DNA of 64,000 nt from Amycolatopsis anabasis (lineage in GTDB: Bacteria; Actinomycetota; Actinomycetes; Mycobacteriales; Pseudonocardiaceae): the NCBI RefSeq assembly GCF_009765355.1, contig NZ_VTHK01000003.1, forward strand, positions 62,001 through 126,000, given 5' to 3'. Under the pieces are notes generated by a model. The model was not told where the DNA came from. It searched no databases and saw only the letters and a list, made by a program, of their open reading frames with translations. This document shows positions 15,951-24,621 of the stretch, piece after piece. The stretch's first letter is position 1; every line of letters starts with the position of its first letter. A program made the position numbers and the translations under genes.

Positions 15951-16244
15951 TCAGTCCAACGGGCCACCGACGATGGTGAACGCCACGAAGAGGATGAGCA
16001 CGCCCAGCCCGGTGTAGCTCAGCACGTCGACCGGGCGGCCGCGGATCGCCAGCAGCCCGGCCTGGGCGTCGGAGAGCACCGCCCGCAGCACCGCCGCGAC
16101 CAGGAGCGCGCCACCGACAATAACCGCGCCCTGGCGCCAGTGGTACTGCCAGATGCGGAACCCGGCGACCGCGACCAGCGCCAGCACCAGCGCGAACGGC
16201 AGGTGCGCGATCAGGGGGTGGCGGTCGCGCCGCGGCGAGTGCAC
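15951..16244 (-). CDS. DUF3017 membrane protein
   Basis: A 97-residue protein with three hydrophobic segments (LIAHLPFALVLALVAVAGF, VIVGGALLVAAVLRAVL, VLSYTGLGVLILFVAFTIV) and a short charged linker. DUF3017 proteins of this size lie directly after folD in many actinobacteria; function is unknown. The GTG at 16244 begins two bases after the folD stop, so translation is probably coupled. The conserved ARG in LLAIRGRPVDVLSY is visible. Confidence 0.85.
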   Translation of the reverse strand: MHSPRRDRHPLIAHLPFALVLALVAVAGFRIWQYHWRQGAVIVGGALLVAAVLRAVLSDAQAGLLAIRGRPVDVLSYTGLGVLILFVAFTIVGGPLD

Positions 16245-16246
16245 GC

Positions 16247-17107
16247 TCAGCTCGCGGCCCGCTCGGCGGCTTCGACGACGTTGCTGATCAGCATCGCCCG
16301 GGTCATCGGCCCGACCCCGCCGGGGTTCGGCGAGAGGTAGCCCGCGACCTCCTCGACGCCCGGCGCCACGTCCCCGGCGAGCTTCCCGTCCACCCGGGAG
16401 ACGCCCACGTCGAGCACCGCGGCGCCCGGTTTGACCATGTCCGGGGTGATCAGCCCCGGCGATCCGGCGGCCGCGACCACGATGTCGGCGCGCCGGACCT
16501 CGGCGGCCAGATCCCGGGTGCCGGTGTGGCACAGGGTGACCGTGGCGTTCTCGCTGCGCCGGGTCAGCAGCAGGCCGAGCGTCCGGCCCACGGTGATGCC
16601 GCGGCCGACCACGGCGACCTGGGCGCCGTCGAGCGGCACGTCGTAGCGGCGCAGCAGTTCCAGGATGCCCAGCGGGGTGCACGGCAGCGGCGCGGGTTCG
16701 TTCAGCACCAGGCGGCCCAGGCTCATCGGCGCGAGTCCGTCGGCGTCCTTGGCCGGATCGATGCGCTCCAGGATCGGGCCCTGGTCGAGGTGTTTCGGCA
16801 GCGGAAGCTGGACGAGGTACCCGGTGCAGGCGGGGTCGGCGTTCAGCTCGTCGATCACCGACTCGAGCTTGTCCTGGGTGATGTCGGCGGGCAGATCGCG
16901 GCGGATCGAGTTCACCCCGACCTTGGCGCTGTCGGCGTGCTTCATCTTCACGTAGGCGTGCGAACCGGGGTCGTCGCCGACGAGCACGGTCGCGAGCCCG
17001 GGGGTCACCCCGCGCTCGGCCAGCGCCGCCACCCGCGGTTTGAGCTCCGCGAAGATGGCGTTCTTGGTTGCCTTGCCGTCCAGAACCGTCGCCGTCACGC
17101 GGACCAT
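16247..17107 (-). CDS. folD: Methylenetetrahydrofolate dehydrogenase / methenyl-THF cyclohydrolase
   Basis: A 286-residue bifunctional enzyme that interconverts 5,10-methylene-, 5,10-methenyl- and 10-formyl-tetrahydrofolate, supplying one-carbon units for purines. The N-terminal catalytic domain has [20 protein letters not shown] with the active-site Tyr and Lys. QLPLPKHLD follows. The NADP domain has [15 protein letters not shown], and the C-terminal signature [13 protein letters not shown] is intact. The ATG at 17107 is used; a GTG four codons in (VTATVLDG) matches the start of many homologues. It is second in a DMT transporter-folD-DUF3017 string. Confidence 0.95.
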   Translation of the reverse strand: MVRVTATVLDGKATKNAIFAELKPRVAALAERGVTPGLATVLVGDDPGSHAYVKMKHADSAKVGVNSIRRDLPADITQDKLESVIDELNADPACTGYLVQLPLPKHLDQGPILERIDPAKDADGLAPMSLGRLVLNEPAPLPCTPLGILELLRRYDVPLDGAQVAVVGRGITVGRTLGLLLTRRSENATVTLCHTGTRDLAAEVRRADIVVAAAGSPGLITPDMVKPGAAVLDVGVSRVDGKLAGDVAPGVEEVAGYLSPNPGGVGPMTRAMLISNVVEAAERAAS

Positions 17108-17123
17108 TCTGGCAAAGCGGCCC

Positions 17124-18110
17124 TCAGGCCCGTCGGCGGCCGCCCGCCCCGGCGAGGACCACGGCCACCAGCGCCACCCCGGTGCCGATCAGCGTCGCCG
17201 CGCCCGGGTGCCCGCCATGGGTCGGCAGGAAGAGGTCCAGCAGCACCGAACCGACCAGCTGCCCGGCGATCGCGGAGAGGCCGAGCAGCAGCACGCCCGT
17301 CCAGCGCACCACGAACGACGCCAGCGCGATGAACACGATGCCGACCACGCCGCCGAGGTAGAGCACGGGATTGCCGGGGAACCCGACCGGCCCGCCGCGC
17401 ACGATCAGCGACACCAGCCAGCCCGCGACCAGCGCCGTGGTGCCGACCGCGAAGTTGACCAGGGTCGCGGTCATCGCGCTGCCCGAGGCCGCGTTCACCC
17501 GGCCGTTGATCGCCTGCTGCACCGCGACGGCGGCGCCCCCGGCGAGCGGGAGCACCAGCAGCCACAGCGAACCGCCGCCCTGGCCGAGCCCGCCGGACAG
17601 CGAACCGGCCACCGCGCCCAGGGTGAGCACCGCGCCGAGCACCCGCGGCCAGGTCAGCGCCTGCGGCCCGGCCGGACCGAGCCCGGCCCGGTCGACGAAC
17701 AGGCTGCTCACCGTCTGCCCGGCGACCACGCCGACGGTGAACATCGCGACGCCGAGGACCGAGACGGTCACCGACTGGCCCGCGACGAACGTCGCGCCGC
17801 CGAGCCCGCCCAGGCAGTGCCACGGCCGCAACCGCCCGGCGCGCACGGCGTCCGCGAGGCGGCGGAGCCCGGCGCGGGTTTTCGGCGCCACCGGCAGCGC
17901 GAGCAGCAGGAGCACGAGCCCGCCGCCGAACGAGATCACCGCGGCGAGCATCGAGTCGCGCAGTTCGGTGCCGAGCTGGCCGTTGATCCGGCCCTGGGTC
18001 GCCATGGCGAGCCCGGAGAGCAGGGCGAGCACGACCCCGGCCACCCGTTCCGTTCTCGGTGTCCGTTCTGTCGTCTTTTCCTGAACTGGTGCGGTGGCGG
18101 TGGTACTCAT
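17124..18110 (-). CDS. DMT-superfamily transporter, duplicated DUF606 (YdcZ) type
   Basis: A 328-residue membrane protein with about ten transmembrane helices, built from two DUF606 repeats: [22 protein letters not shown] in the first half and [23 protein letters not shown] in the second, each followed by ISFGGG or VNFAVG. The family belongs to the drug/metabolite transporter superfamily, but substrates are mostly unknown. The ATG at 18110 has GGAACC before it; a second ATG at 18119 is possible. It precedes folD by 16 bases on the same strand. Confidence 0.85.
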   Translation of the reverse strand: MSTTATAPVQEKTTERTPRTERVAGVVLALLSGLAMATQGRINGQLGTELRDSMLAAVISFGGGLVLLLLALPVAPKTRAGLRRLADAVRAGRLRPWHCLGGLGGATFVAGQSVTVSVLGVAMFTVGVVAGQTVSSLFVDRAGLGPAGPQALTWPRVLGAVLTLGAVAGSLSGGLGQGGGSLWLLVLPLAGGAAVAVQQAINGRVNAASGSAMTATLVNFAVGTTALVAGWLVSLIVRGGPVGFPGNPVLYLGGVVGIVFIALASFVVRWTGVLLLGLSAIAGQLVGSVLLDLFLPTHGGHPGAATLIGTGVALVAVVLAGAGGRRRA

Positions 18111-18267
18111 CGGTTCCATTGTCGGCCCGTCCGGCCGCCCGCGCGGCGTGATGATCGTGACTCCGCACCCCCGCCCGGGCTAGCTGAAAAGGCTCGATAA
18201 CCAGGGGCTACGGCCGGGATGCGGACATGCCCGTGCATTGTTCCGGCCGACAAGTCAAGATATTGAG

Positions 18268-20457
18268 GTGGCTCAACCGACGACCCAGCTGAATGCGACC
18301 GAGCAGGACACCCTGGTCAAGCAGATCGGCCTCGCCCTGCTGCGGGCCGCCCCGCGCGACTGGCACCGGGTGACCGCGGAGTACCGAGCCGTCGGCAGGT
18401 ACCACGAGATGACCGGGGAGATCGTCACCAAGGACGGCGCCGCCCACGAGTGGGTGGCGACGCACGACATCGCGACCTTGTTCGGCCGGCTGCGCGCCGG
18501 GATGTACCGCGATGGCCGGGGGACCTGGTTCAACGCTCGTTACCAGCTCGACCACCCCTCCAGCTACAACCTGGAGTACGACCGGGAAGAACCGGTGTGG
18601 GATCTGATGCCGCCGCCGCAGGCCTACGCGGACGAGTTGCGCATGTTCCCCCGGTCCGAGGAGAACGTGCCGGAATGGCTGATGCGGCGGCTGGCCGGGC
18701 TCGGGCCCGAGCAGCCCGGCCCGCGGTTCCGGATCGCGCGGATCTTCGACGGCGCCGGTCCCGGCGGCCGTCCCGTGATCAACCGGCCCGACCTCGAGGT
18801 CGACGAGCAGGACCGGCTCCTGGAGTACCTCGACCAGGCGCCCGTGGTGGTCTCCGAACGCAGTTACGACGTCGACCTGCTCGCCCAGTCCCCGGTGGCC
18901 GCGGTGCCGGTCGCCTTCCACAGCGACGGCGTGTGGATCTGGCCCGCCGCGGTCAACTACTACCTGCGGGAATACGGCGTCTCGCCGGAGCCCGATCTGG
19001 TGCAGCACATCAGGTCCGCGGGCTTCACCGTGCCGGAGGTGCCCGAGCAGACCCGGCAGGCGGCCGGGGCCTACCTGACCCGGGGCAACGCCCCGCCCCC
19101 GCCCCGCCCGGCGACTCCGCCCCCACCGCCTCCTCCCGCGCCCGCTCCGCCCGCGCCCGAGCAGGCCGCGCCGCCGCCTCCCCCGGTCGCCCCGCCGCCG
19201 CGGGAGGAGGAGCCGCCGCGAGCCGCCTTCGAGGAGCCGGAAACCCGGTACGAGGAACCCGAGCCGCGCTACGAGGAGCACTACGACCAGGCGGACCACG
19301 CCGAACCGGAACCCGAACCGGAGCCGGAGCCCGAACCCGCCGCGCACGCCGAACCCGAGGAGCCGGAACGTCCGGCCGTGCCGGACAGCGGCCCGCCGAC
19401 CCAGCTGGTCTCCCCGCAGGCCCTCGCGCAACCGGCGGCCCCCGAACCGGACGACGCCCCGGTGCTCGACCAGTTGCGCGGCAAGCTCGGCGAACTCGAC
19501 ATCCCGGACACCGCCTACCGGATCGGCGGCCCGGCCGAACGCGGCTGGAGCCTGGAGGAGGTCGACGACGGCTGGCGGGTCGGCTGGTACGACGGCAAGC
19601 TCACCAGCCCGGCGGTGTTCGGCGACCCCGAGGACGCGGCCGCGTTCATGCTGGGCAAGCTGCTGCTCGACCGCGACGGCCGCGCCGGTGCGGAACGGCG
19701 GGCCGCCGCCGTCCCCGAGGAGGCGCCCACCCCGCCGCCCAACAACAAACCGGCCCCGAAGACCGTGCTCGCCACGCTCCCGGGCGATATCGCGACCGGG
19801 GCCCGGACGTCCCGCGCGCCCGAGAAGGAGCCCGCCGAGGCCCCGGCCCCGCCGCCACCCTCTCGTCCCGCTCCCGAACCGGCGGCGGCCCGGGCCGCCG
19901 CCGAGGCCGGTCCGATGACCGAGCTGGTGAGCCCGGTGCCCGATCCGGTCCCCGGCTCGCTGTCCGAACGGCTCGACGACCCGGGCCCGCCGACCACCGC
20001 CGCCCGGCCGGTGACGCCGCCGCTGCCGCCGCGCCGGGACACCCCGCCGCCCCGCCGGGACGAAAGCCGCCCCTCGGCAGCGGCCCAGACCGGCGCCGGT
20101 CAGCAGTGGCCGATCCAGCCGATGCCCGGGGAACCGCCGCTGACCCTGTTCCGCGGCAAGGAGTTGCGGGAACTGCCCGCGGGCAGCGAACTGGACCGGT
20201 TCGGCGGGCCGAACGGCAACCTGACCTACGCTGCGGGGACGCCGTTCGAGGAACGGTCCCTGGTGCCGGAATGGGTCAACCGCCCATATCACGTCTACCG
20301 CGTGCAGCGCCCGCTCGAGGCGCTGGCCGGGGTGGCGATCCCGTGGTTCAACCAGCCCGGCGGCGGCGCGGCGTACCTGTTGCCCGCGTCGATCGAAGAG
20401 CTGGTGGCCGAGGGCGACCTGATCGAACTCGACCCGGGCGAGCCGCCCGTCGACTGA
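18268..20457 (+). CDS. TNT-domain protein, probable NAD+ glycohydrolase toxin
   Basis: A 729-residue multidomain protein. Residues ~1-95 resemble YezG/DUF600-type immunity domains (LLRAAPRDWHRVTAEYRAVG, then GTWFNARYQLDHPSSYNLEY). A second globular region reaches residue ~270. A long Pro/Glu-rich linker spans ~275-400, a small alpha/beta segment with GWRVGWYDGKL lies near 430, and another Pro-rich stretch follows. The C-terminal ~100 residues match the TNT fold of the tuberculosis necrotizing toxin: ELDRFGGPNGNLTYAAGTPF, ERSLVPEWVNRPYHVYRV and IPWFNQPGGGAAYLLP. In that family the conserved Arg and Gln help cleave NAD+. The start is set at a GTG with a weak site; TTG 18238 is an alternative. 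No signal peptide or WXG100 gene is nearby. Confidence 0.8.
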   Translation: MAQPTTQLNATEQDTLVKQIGLALLRAAPRDWHRVTAEYRAVGRYHEMTGEIVTKDGAAHEWVATHDIATLFGRLRAGMYRDGRGTWFNARYQLDHPSSYNLEYDREEPVWDLMPPPQAYADELRMFPRSEENVPEWLMRRLAGLGPEQPGPRFRIARIFDGAGPGGRPVINRPDLEVDEQDRLLEYLDQAPVVVSERSYDVDLLAQSPVAAVPVAFHSDGVWIWPAAVNYYLREYGVSPEPDLVQHIRSAGFTVPEVPEQTRQAAGAYLTRGNAPPPPRPATPPPPPPPAPAPPAPEQAAPPPPPVAPPPREEEPPRAAFEEPETRYEEPEPRYEEHYDQADHAEPEPEPEPEPEPAAHAEPEEPERPAVPDSGPPTQLVSPQALAQPAAPEPDDAPVLDQLRGKLGELDIPDTAYRIGGPAERGWSLEEVDDGWRVGWYDGKLTSPAVFGDPEDAAAFMLGKLLLDRDGRAGAERRAAAVPEEAPTPPPNNKPAPKTVLATLPGDIATGARTSRAPEKEPAEAPAPPPPSRPAPEPAAARAAAEAGPMTELVSPVPDPVPGSLSERLDDPGPPTTAARPVTPPLPPRRDTPPPRRDESRPSAAAQTGAGQQWPIQPMPGEPPLTLFRGKELRELPAGSELDRFGGPNGNLTYAAGTPFEERSLVPEWVNRPYHVYRVQRPLEALAGVAIPWFNQPGGGAAYLLPASIEELVAEGDLIELDPGEPPVD

Positions 20458-20472
20458 CCTTTCGCGCCCGGG

Positions 20473-21066
20473 TCAGTGCACGACGAGGCCGTGGGCGGCG
20501 GCGAAGGCGACCGCGGTCTCCAGATCGACGTGGGCGCCGGTGAGATCGGCCTGTCGCAGGGCGTTCGCGTCGAGTTTGGCGCCGCGCAGGTCGGCGCCGG
20601 TCAGTTTGGTGCCTTGCAGCCGGGCCTGGCGCAGGTCCGACTCGCGGAGATCGGTGTCGGCCAGGTCCGCCTCGTTGAGGTTGGCCTCGCGGAACCGCAG
20701 GCCGGACAGGTCGACCTTGCGCAGCCGGGCGCCCCCGAGCGCGGCGAGGGACAAATCCGTTTCCCGCAAGGTGATCGGCCGCAGTCGGCAGTCCACAAAG
20801 GACGATCCGAGGAGCGAGCAGCCGCTCCACTCGGTGTCCGCGAGCACGGTCCGGTCGAAGGTGCAGGACCGGAACGCCGACGCGGTGTGCTTCGAATCGC
20901 CGAGATCGGTCCTGGTGAAATCGCATTCGTCGAACGTGCAGCCCTGGGTCACCAGACCGCGCAGGTCCGCTTCGGCGAAGTCGCAGCGGACGAATTTCCT
21001 GTTCTCCCACCGCACACCGGTCAGCACGGCGTCGCGGTAGTCCTCCCCGATCTCCGGCTCGCTCAT
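20473..21066 (-). CDS. Pentapeptide-repeat protein
   Basis: A 197-residue protein formed almost wholly of A(D/N)LXX-type repeats that fold into a right-handed beta-helix: CDFAEADLRG, CDFTRTDLGD, then a denser run FREANLNEADLADTDLRESDLRQARLQG and TGADLRGAKLDANALRQADLTGAHV (given here in parts). Such proteins can mimic DNA and bind gyrase, or act as scaffolds; this one lacks diagnostic extras. The ATG at 21066 is preferred by comparison with homologues, but a GTG at 21096 overlaps the stop of the reverse transcriptase gene as GTGA, which would couple the two. Either way it follows that gene directly and is probably in its operon. Confidence 0.85.
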   Translation of the reverse strand: MSEPEIGEDYRDAVLTGVRWENRKFVRCDFAEADLRGLVTQGCTFDECDFTRTDLGDSKHTASAFRSCTFDRTVLADTEWSGCSLLGSSFVDCRLRPITLRETDLSLAALGGARLRKVDLSGLRFREANLNEADLADTDLRESDLRQARLQGTKLTGADLRGAKLDANALRQADLTGAHVDLETAVAFAAAHGLVVH

Positions 21067-21092
21067 CCCGACAGCTTGGCAGATCAGCGAAT

Positions 21093-22433
21093 TCACCAGG
21101 CGATGCGGTCGAACAGCGCGCGCAGCCGGGCGGCGCGGCGCGGGTTCCCGGTGCCCGCCCAGCCGATCCGGCCGAGCAGGTGCGCGCGGAAATCGGGATG
21201 GCCGTCGCGGTTCTGGGCCCGCGGACCGGTTCGCACGCAGTTGTGCAGCAGGGCCCGCAGGGCGTCGTACTCGCGGCGGGAGACCGCGGGCGCGGAGTTG
21301 ACCACCAGCCCGGCGACGCGCTGACGCTGGTGCGCCCCGGTGACCGAGGTCTTCGCCTCCCGGATCCGGAATCCTTCCTCGCGCGCGATGCGGCGCACGC
21401 CCGGTACGAGCCGGTGCACCGGCACCGCTGCGTCGCCGGAGAAGGCGAGGTCGTCGGCGTAGCGGGTGTAGGCCACGCCCAGCACGCGGGCGAGCCCGGC
21501 CAGCCGCACGTCGAGCCGGTGCGCCGCGGCGTTCGCGACCGCGGGCGAGGAAGGCGCGCCCTGCGGCAGATGCGGGCCCGCGAGCCCGCGCACCTGCCGC
21601 CAGCGCAGGGCCGGGTCCCGGCCCGCGGGCGCGTCGGCGAGCACGTCGGCCGGGGTGGCCGTGGTGAGCAGCCCGGCCAGGACGGCCGCGACGCGGGGCG
21701 GGTAACCCGCCGCCGCGAGCAAGGCGCGTACCCGGCGACCGGAAACGGTGGTGAAGAAGCCTTCCAAGTCCATCCGCACGACCACGTCCCGGCCGGAATG
21801 CTGCGCCGCGCAGGTCACCGGCGAACGGCCCGTCCGGAACCCGTGCACGGCCTCGTGCAAGGGAAACCGGGCGACCACGTGCCGGACGACCCGGCGCTGC
21901 AGTTCGGCGAGCCGCGGTTTCGGCGATTCCAGCAACCGGGCCCCGCCGGTGCGCGTGGGCACCCAGCGGTACCGGTAGTGCCGCAACGGCCGCCCGGCGC
22001 GCCGGTTCCAGCCACCGAGGTCGGCGAACCAGTCCAGCTCACCCGGGGTCAGGTCGAGGGCGCGGGCGCATTCGGCCGGTGTCGCCCAGCGCGGCACGCC
22101 CCAGCGCCACGGCCGCGGCGCGGGCGGTTCGGGTGGCGGGGCTGGGCGGAGCCGGGCGTGTTCCGGCAGCGGTGGCAGGTCCAGCACCAGCGCGGTGAGC
22201 TCGCGGACGCCCCCGATCGGCGGGGAGGGCGAAAGTTCCAGCAGCCTGCTCGCCAGGTCTTCGGCCGCTTCCAGCTCGAGCAGCCGCGACTCGACGAGCC
22301 GATCGGCCAGCACACCCCGTTCCCACGGACCGTCCAACGCCACCCGCGCCGTGGCCGCCGCCCGCCGCCGCGCGTACTCGGCCGCCAACTCCGGTGGCTG
22401 CCCGGAATTCCCGGTGACGAACCCGAACTTCAT
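21093..22433 (-). CDS. Retron-type reverse transcriptase
   Basis: A 446-residue RNA-directed DNA polymerase. Residues 1-~115 are a helical, then Pro-rich extension of unknown role. The polymerase core follows: VVRMDLEGFFTTV (motif A, Asp222), HLPQGAPSSPAVAN at 288-301, the catalytic YTRYADDLAFSG (motif C, YADD at 325-328), EGFRIREAKTSV, and QRQRVAGLVVN near 371-380, where retron enzymes usually have VTGLVVN. No maturase, endonuclease or DUF domain of group II introns is present. Directly upstream is a structured region flanked by matching inverted repeats (22447-22620), as in retrons, where the enzyme copies its own RNA into branched msDNA. The pentapeptide gene follows with overlap or close spacing. 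Confidence 0.9.
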   Translation of the reverse strand: MKFGFVTGNSGQPPELAAEYARRRAAATARVALDGPWERGVLADRLVESRLLELEAAEDLASRLLELSPSPPIGGVRELTALVLDLPPLPEHARLRPAPPPEPPAPRPWRWGVPRWATPAECARALDLTPGELDWFADLGGWNRRAGRPLRHYRYRWVPTRTGGARLLESPKPRLAELQRRVVRHVVARFPLHEAVHGFRTGRSPVTCAAQHSGRDVVVRMDLEGFFTTVSGRRVRALLAAAGYPPRVAAVLAGLLTTATPADVLADAPAGRDPALRWRQVRGLAGPHLPQGAPSSPAVANAAAHRLDVRLAGLARVLGVAYTRYADDLAFSGDAAVPVHRLVPGVRRIAREEGFRIREAKTSVTGAHQRQRVAGLVVNSAPAVSRREYDALRALLHNCVRTGPRAQNRDGHPDFRAHLLGRIGWAGTGNPRRAARLRALFDRIAW

Positions 22434-22446
22434 CCGCGCCCTCGCC

Positions 22447-22620
22447 GGGTGTGTGGCGACCGGAGGTGACCGTTTCTCCCCTGTTCTGCCGCGCGCACCA
22501 AGGCGTACGCGGAGCGTGCTGTCGCGCGTGGGGCGCGATGCCTGGGTTTCGTCGTGCTCCCCGGGGTTGCCCCGGAGTGGGCAGGTGACCCCGCCTGCTC
22601 ACCTCCGTGTCGCCACACCC
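22447..22620 (-). ncRNA. Candidate retron msr-msd RNA
   Basis: On the minus strand, GGGTGTGGCGACACGGAGGT-GA (22620-22599, a1) is complementary to TCACCTCCGGTCGCCACACA-CCC (22469-22447, a2) over ~21 pairs with a two-base and a one-base bulge. Between them are hairpins GCAGG/CCTGC (22598-22581), CCGGGG-CAA-CCCCGG (within 22577-22557), a 6-bp TCGCGC/GCGCGA stem (22538-22522), and a closing CCAGGC/GCCTTGG stem around the presumed msd. The a1 strand ends GA and is followed by GC, a junction like that around the branching G of known retrons. The reverse transcriptase starts 13 bases after a2. TAAGGT (22631-22626) is a possible -10 that would start transcription at a1. Not tested; exact ends are estimates. 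Confidence 0.65.
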
Positions 22621-22659
22621 CCGCCACCTTAGAGGCAACCACCGGACAACAGCGGGCGC

Positions 22660-23565
22660 TCAGTCGATCGCCTGCCGGCGGCCACCCGCGATCAGCGCGT
22701 CGAGCAGGCACGCGATGGCGGGGTGCCGCCGGGCCCCGGGGCGCGTGGCGGCGAACAGCGTCCGGCGGATCTCCGGATCGATCGCGGTGAGCAGCCGCAC
22801 CTCCCCGTGTTCCGGGGCGACGATCCGGGGAATGAGCGTGAACCCGTGCCCGGCGCCGACGAGGGCGGCGGCCACCGCGAAATCGTTGCAGTGCCCCACG
22901 ACGTGCGGCTCGTACCCGGCGAGCGCGCAGGACCGTTCGAACAGCAGGGCACACGGCCCACCGGGCGCCGGGGCGATCCACCGGGCGTCCCGCAGCTCGG
23001 CCAGGCGCACCCGCGGACCGGGCAGCGGATGGCCGGGCGGAACGGCGACGAGCATGGGCTCGGTGAACAGGTCCGCCCGTTCGACGTTCTCGACCGGCCG
23101 CCGGGGCGCGAGCGTGTACTCGCACGCGACCACGACGTCGAGTTCGCCGCGTTCCAGGGCGGGCAGGCCGTTCTCCGGTTCGGCCTCCTCGATCCGCAGG
23201 TCCAGTTCGGGCGCCTCGACCGCCAGCCGGGCGAGGGTGTCCGGCAGCAGCGCGCGCCCCAGGGACGGCAGGACCCCGATCCGCAACACCCCGCGGACGG
23301 CGCCGTCGTCCCCGGCGAGGTCGGCCTCGGCGGCCTCCAGCGCGGCGAGCACCTCCCGCGCGTGCCCGGCCAGCCGTCCCCCGGCGGCGGTCAGGCGCGC
23401 GGTGCGCCGGCTGCGATCGACCAGGACCGTGTTGAGTTGCCGCTCCAGGGCGGCGATCTGCTGCGACACCGCCGGCGGCGTGAACGACAACGCCCGCGCC
23501 GCGGCCGCGATGCCCCCGTGCTCGGCCACGGCGAGCAGAACCCGAAGCCGCCGGACGTCCAACAC
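22660..23565 (-). CDS. LysR-family transcriptional regulator
   Basis: A 301-residue LysR regulator. The N-terminal winged helix is clear: MLDVRRLRVLLAVAEHGGIA, ALSFTPPAVSQQIAALERQL, then VDRSRRTARLTAAG. The effector domain follows from residue ~90 (RGVLRIGVLPSLGRALLPD). It is divergent from the EamA-type exporter at 23638 with 72 bases between, and most likely controls that exporter and the DapA-like gene behind it. It ends 40 bases before the retron RNA and points toward it, so read-through into the retron is possible. Confidence 0.9.
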   Translation of the reverse strand: MLDVRRLRVLLAVAEHGGIAAAARALSFTPPAVSQQIAALERQLNTVLVDRSRRTARLTAAGGRLAGHAREVLAALEAAEADLAGDDGAVRGVLRIGVLPSLGRALLPDTLARLAVEAPELDLRIEEAEPENGLPALERGELDVVVACEYTLAPRRPVENVERADLFTEPMLVAVPPGHPLPGPRVRLAELRDARWIAPAPGGPCALLFERSCALAGYEPHVVGHCNDFAVAAALVGAGHGFTLIPRIVAPEHGEVRLLTAIDPEIRRTLFAATRPGARRHPAIACLLDALIAGGRRQAID

Positions 23566-23637
23566 GAAAGCAATCCTATATGGGTCGGCCGTGAAACGTT
23601 ACTGGTGCTAACTGCTGCCCGGTGGGAACGTGACGTC

Positions 23638-24621
23638 GTGACCGCCGACAGCCGTGCCACCGTCGCCCTGGGGACGACGTTGGCGCTGTGGGCGTCGGCC
23701 TTCGTTTTCATCCGGGTCGCCCTGCCCGGTTTCGGTGTCGCGGGCCTGTCCGCCGGCCGGCTCCTGGTGGCGTCGGTGGCGCTGGCCGCCGCGGCCCCGC
23801 TGCTGCGCGTGCGCCGCCCCGAACGCGGTGATCTCGCGCGCATCGCCGCCTGCGGGCTGACCGGAATGACCGCCTACCAGCTGCTGCTCAACGCCGGTGA
23901 GCGCACGATCGAAGCCGGAACGGCGAGCCTGCTGGTCAACACCGGTCCGATTTTCGCCGCGCTGCTGGCTTTCGCGTTGCTGCGCGAACCACTCACCAGC
24001 CGGTCCTGGGCGGGCATCGGCCTCGGCTGCACCGGCGCCACCGTCATGGCCCTGGCTCAGGGCAACCACCTGCGCCCCAGCGCGGACGCCCTGCTCATCC
24101 TCGGGGCCGCCCTGGCGCAGGCCCTGTTCTTCGTGCTGCAGAAGCCGTTGCTGGCGCGGTACCGGCCGTTCGAGGTCACCTGTTACGCCACCTGGTCCGG
24201 CACCCTGTTCGCGCTGCCGCTGCTGCCCGACCTCGCCGGTGATCTGCCGCACGCCGGTCCGGACGCCCTCGCGGCCCTGATCTTCCTCGGCGCGGCGCCG
24301 AGCGCGATCGGGTTCGCCGCCTGGGCCTACGCGCAGGCCCGCGTCCCGGTCGCCGTCGCCGCGAACACGCTGTACCTGGTGCCCCTGCTCGCCATCGGCA
24401 TCGGCTGGGCGCTCCTGGCCGAAACGGTCCATCCCGGTGCGCTCGCCGGTGGCCTGCTCGCCCTCGCCGGAGTCGCGCTCAGCCGCGGCAGGCCCCGCCC
24501 CACCGCCGTCGCGGGGTACCCGCCCCGCGAACCGTCCGAGAAGAGGAGAGGTTCATCGTGGCCAGCACGTCACTCGGCACCGTGCTCACCGCCGTCGTCA
24601 CCCCGTTCGACCAGGACCTGA
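23638..24621 (+). CDS. EamA/DMT-family exporter
   Basis: A 327-residue membrane protein with ten predicted helices in two EamA repeats (TLALWASAFVFIRVALPGFG in the first, LLILGAALAQALFFVLQKPLLARY in the second). EamA exporters commonly move amino acids or related metabolites out of the cell. The start is GTG at 23638, 72 bases from the divergent LysR gene. The frame has no stop until 24621, so its 3' end overlaps the DapA-like gene by 64 bases; after VALSRGRPRP the tail is low in hydrophobicity and probably not conserved. Confidence 0.85.
   Translation: MTADSRATVALGTTLALWASAFVFIRVALPGFGVAGLSAGRLLVASVALAAAAPLLRVRRPERGDLARIAACGLTGMTAYQLLLNAGERTIEAGTASLLVNTGPIFAALLAFALLREPLTSRSWAGIGLGCTGATVMALAQGNHLRPSADALLILGAALAQALFFVLQKPLLARYRPFEVTCYATWSGTLFALPLLPDLAGDLPHAGPDALAALIFLGAAPSAIGFAAWAYAQARVPVAVAANTLYLVPLLAIGIGWALLAETVHPGALAGGLLALAGVALSRGRPRPTAVAGYPPREPSEKRRGSSWPARHSAPCSPPSSPRSTRT

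Noticed and set aside
19080..19340. Short repetitive sequence in the TNT gene resembling a tandem or CRISPR-like repeat
   Set aside because: It is the low-complexity coding sequence of a Pro/Glu linker, irregular in unit length and without spacers.
22434..22640. Reading the region before the reverse transcriptase as a group II intron or a coding gene
   Set aside because: There is no intron domain V or maturase/endonuclease part, and frames across it have no recognisable protein; the flanking inverted repeats fit a retron RNA better.
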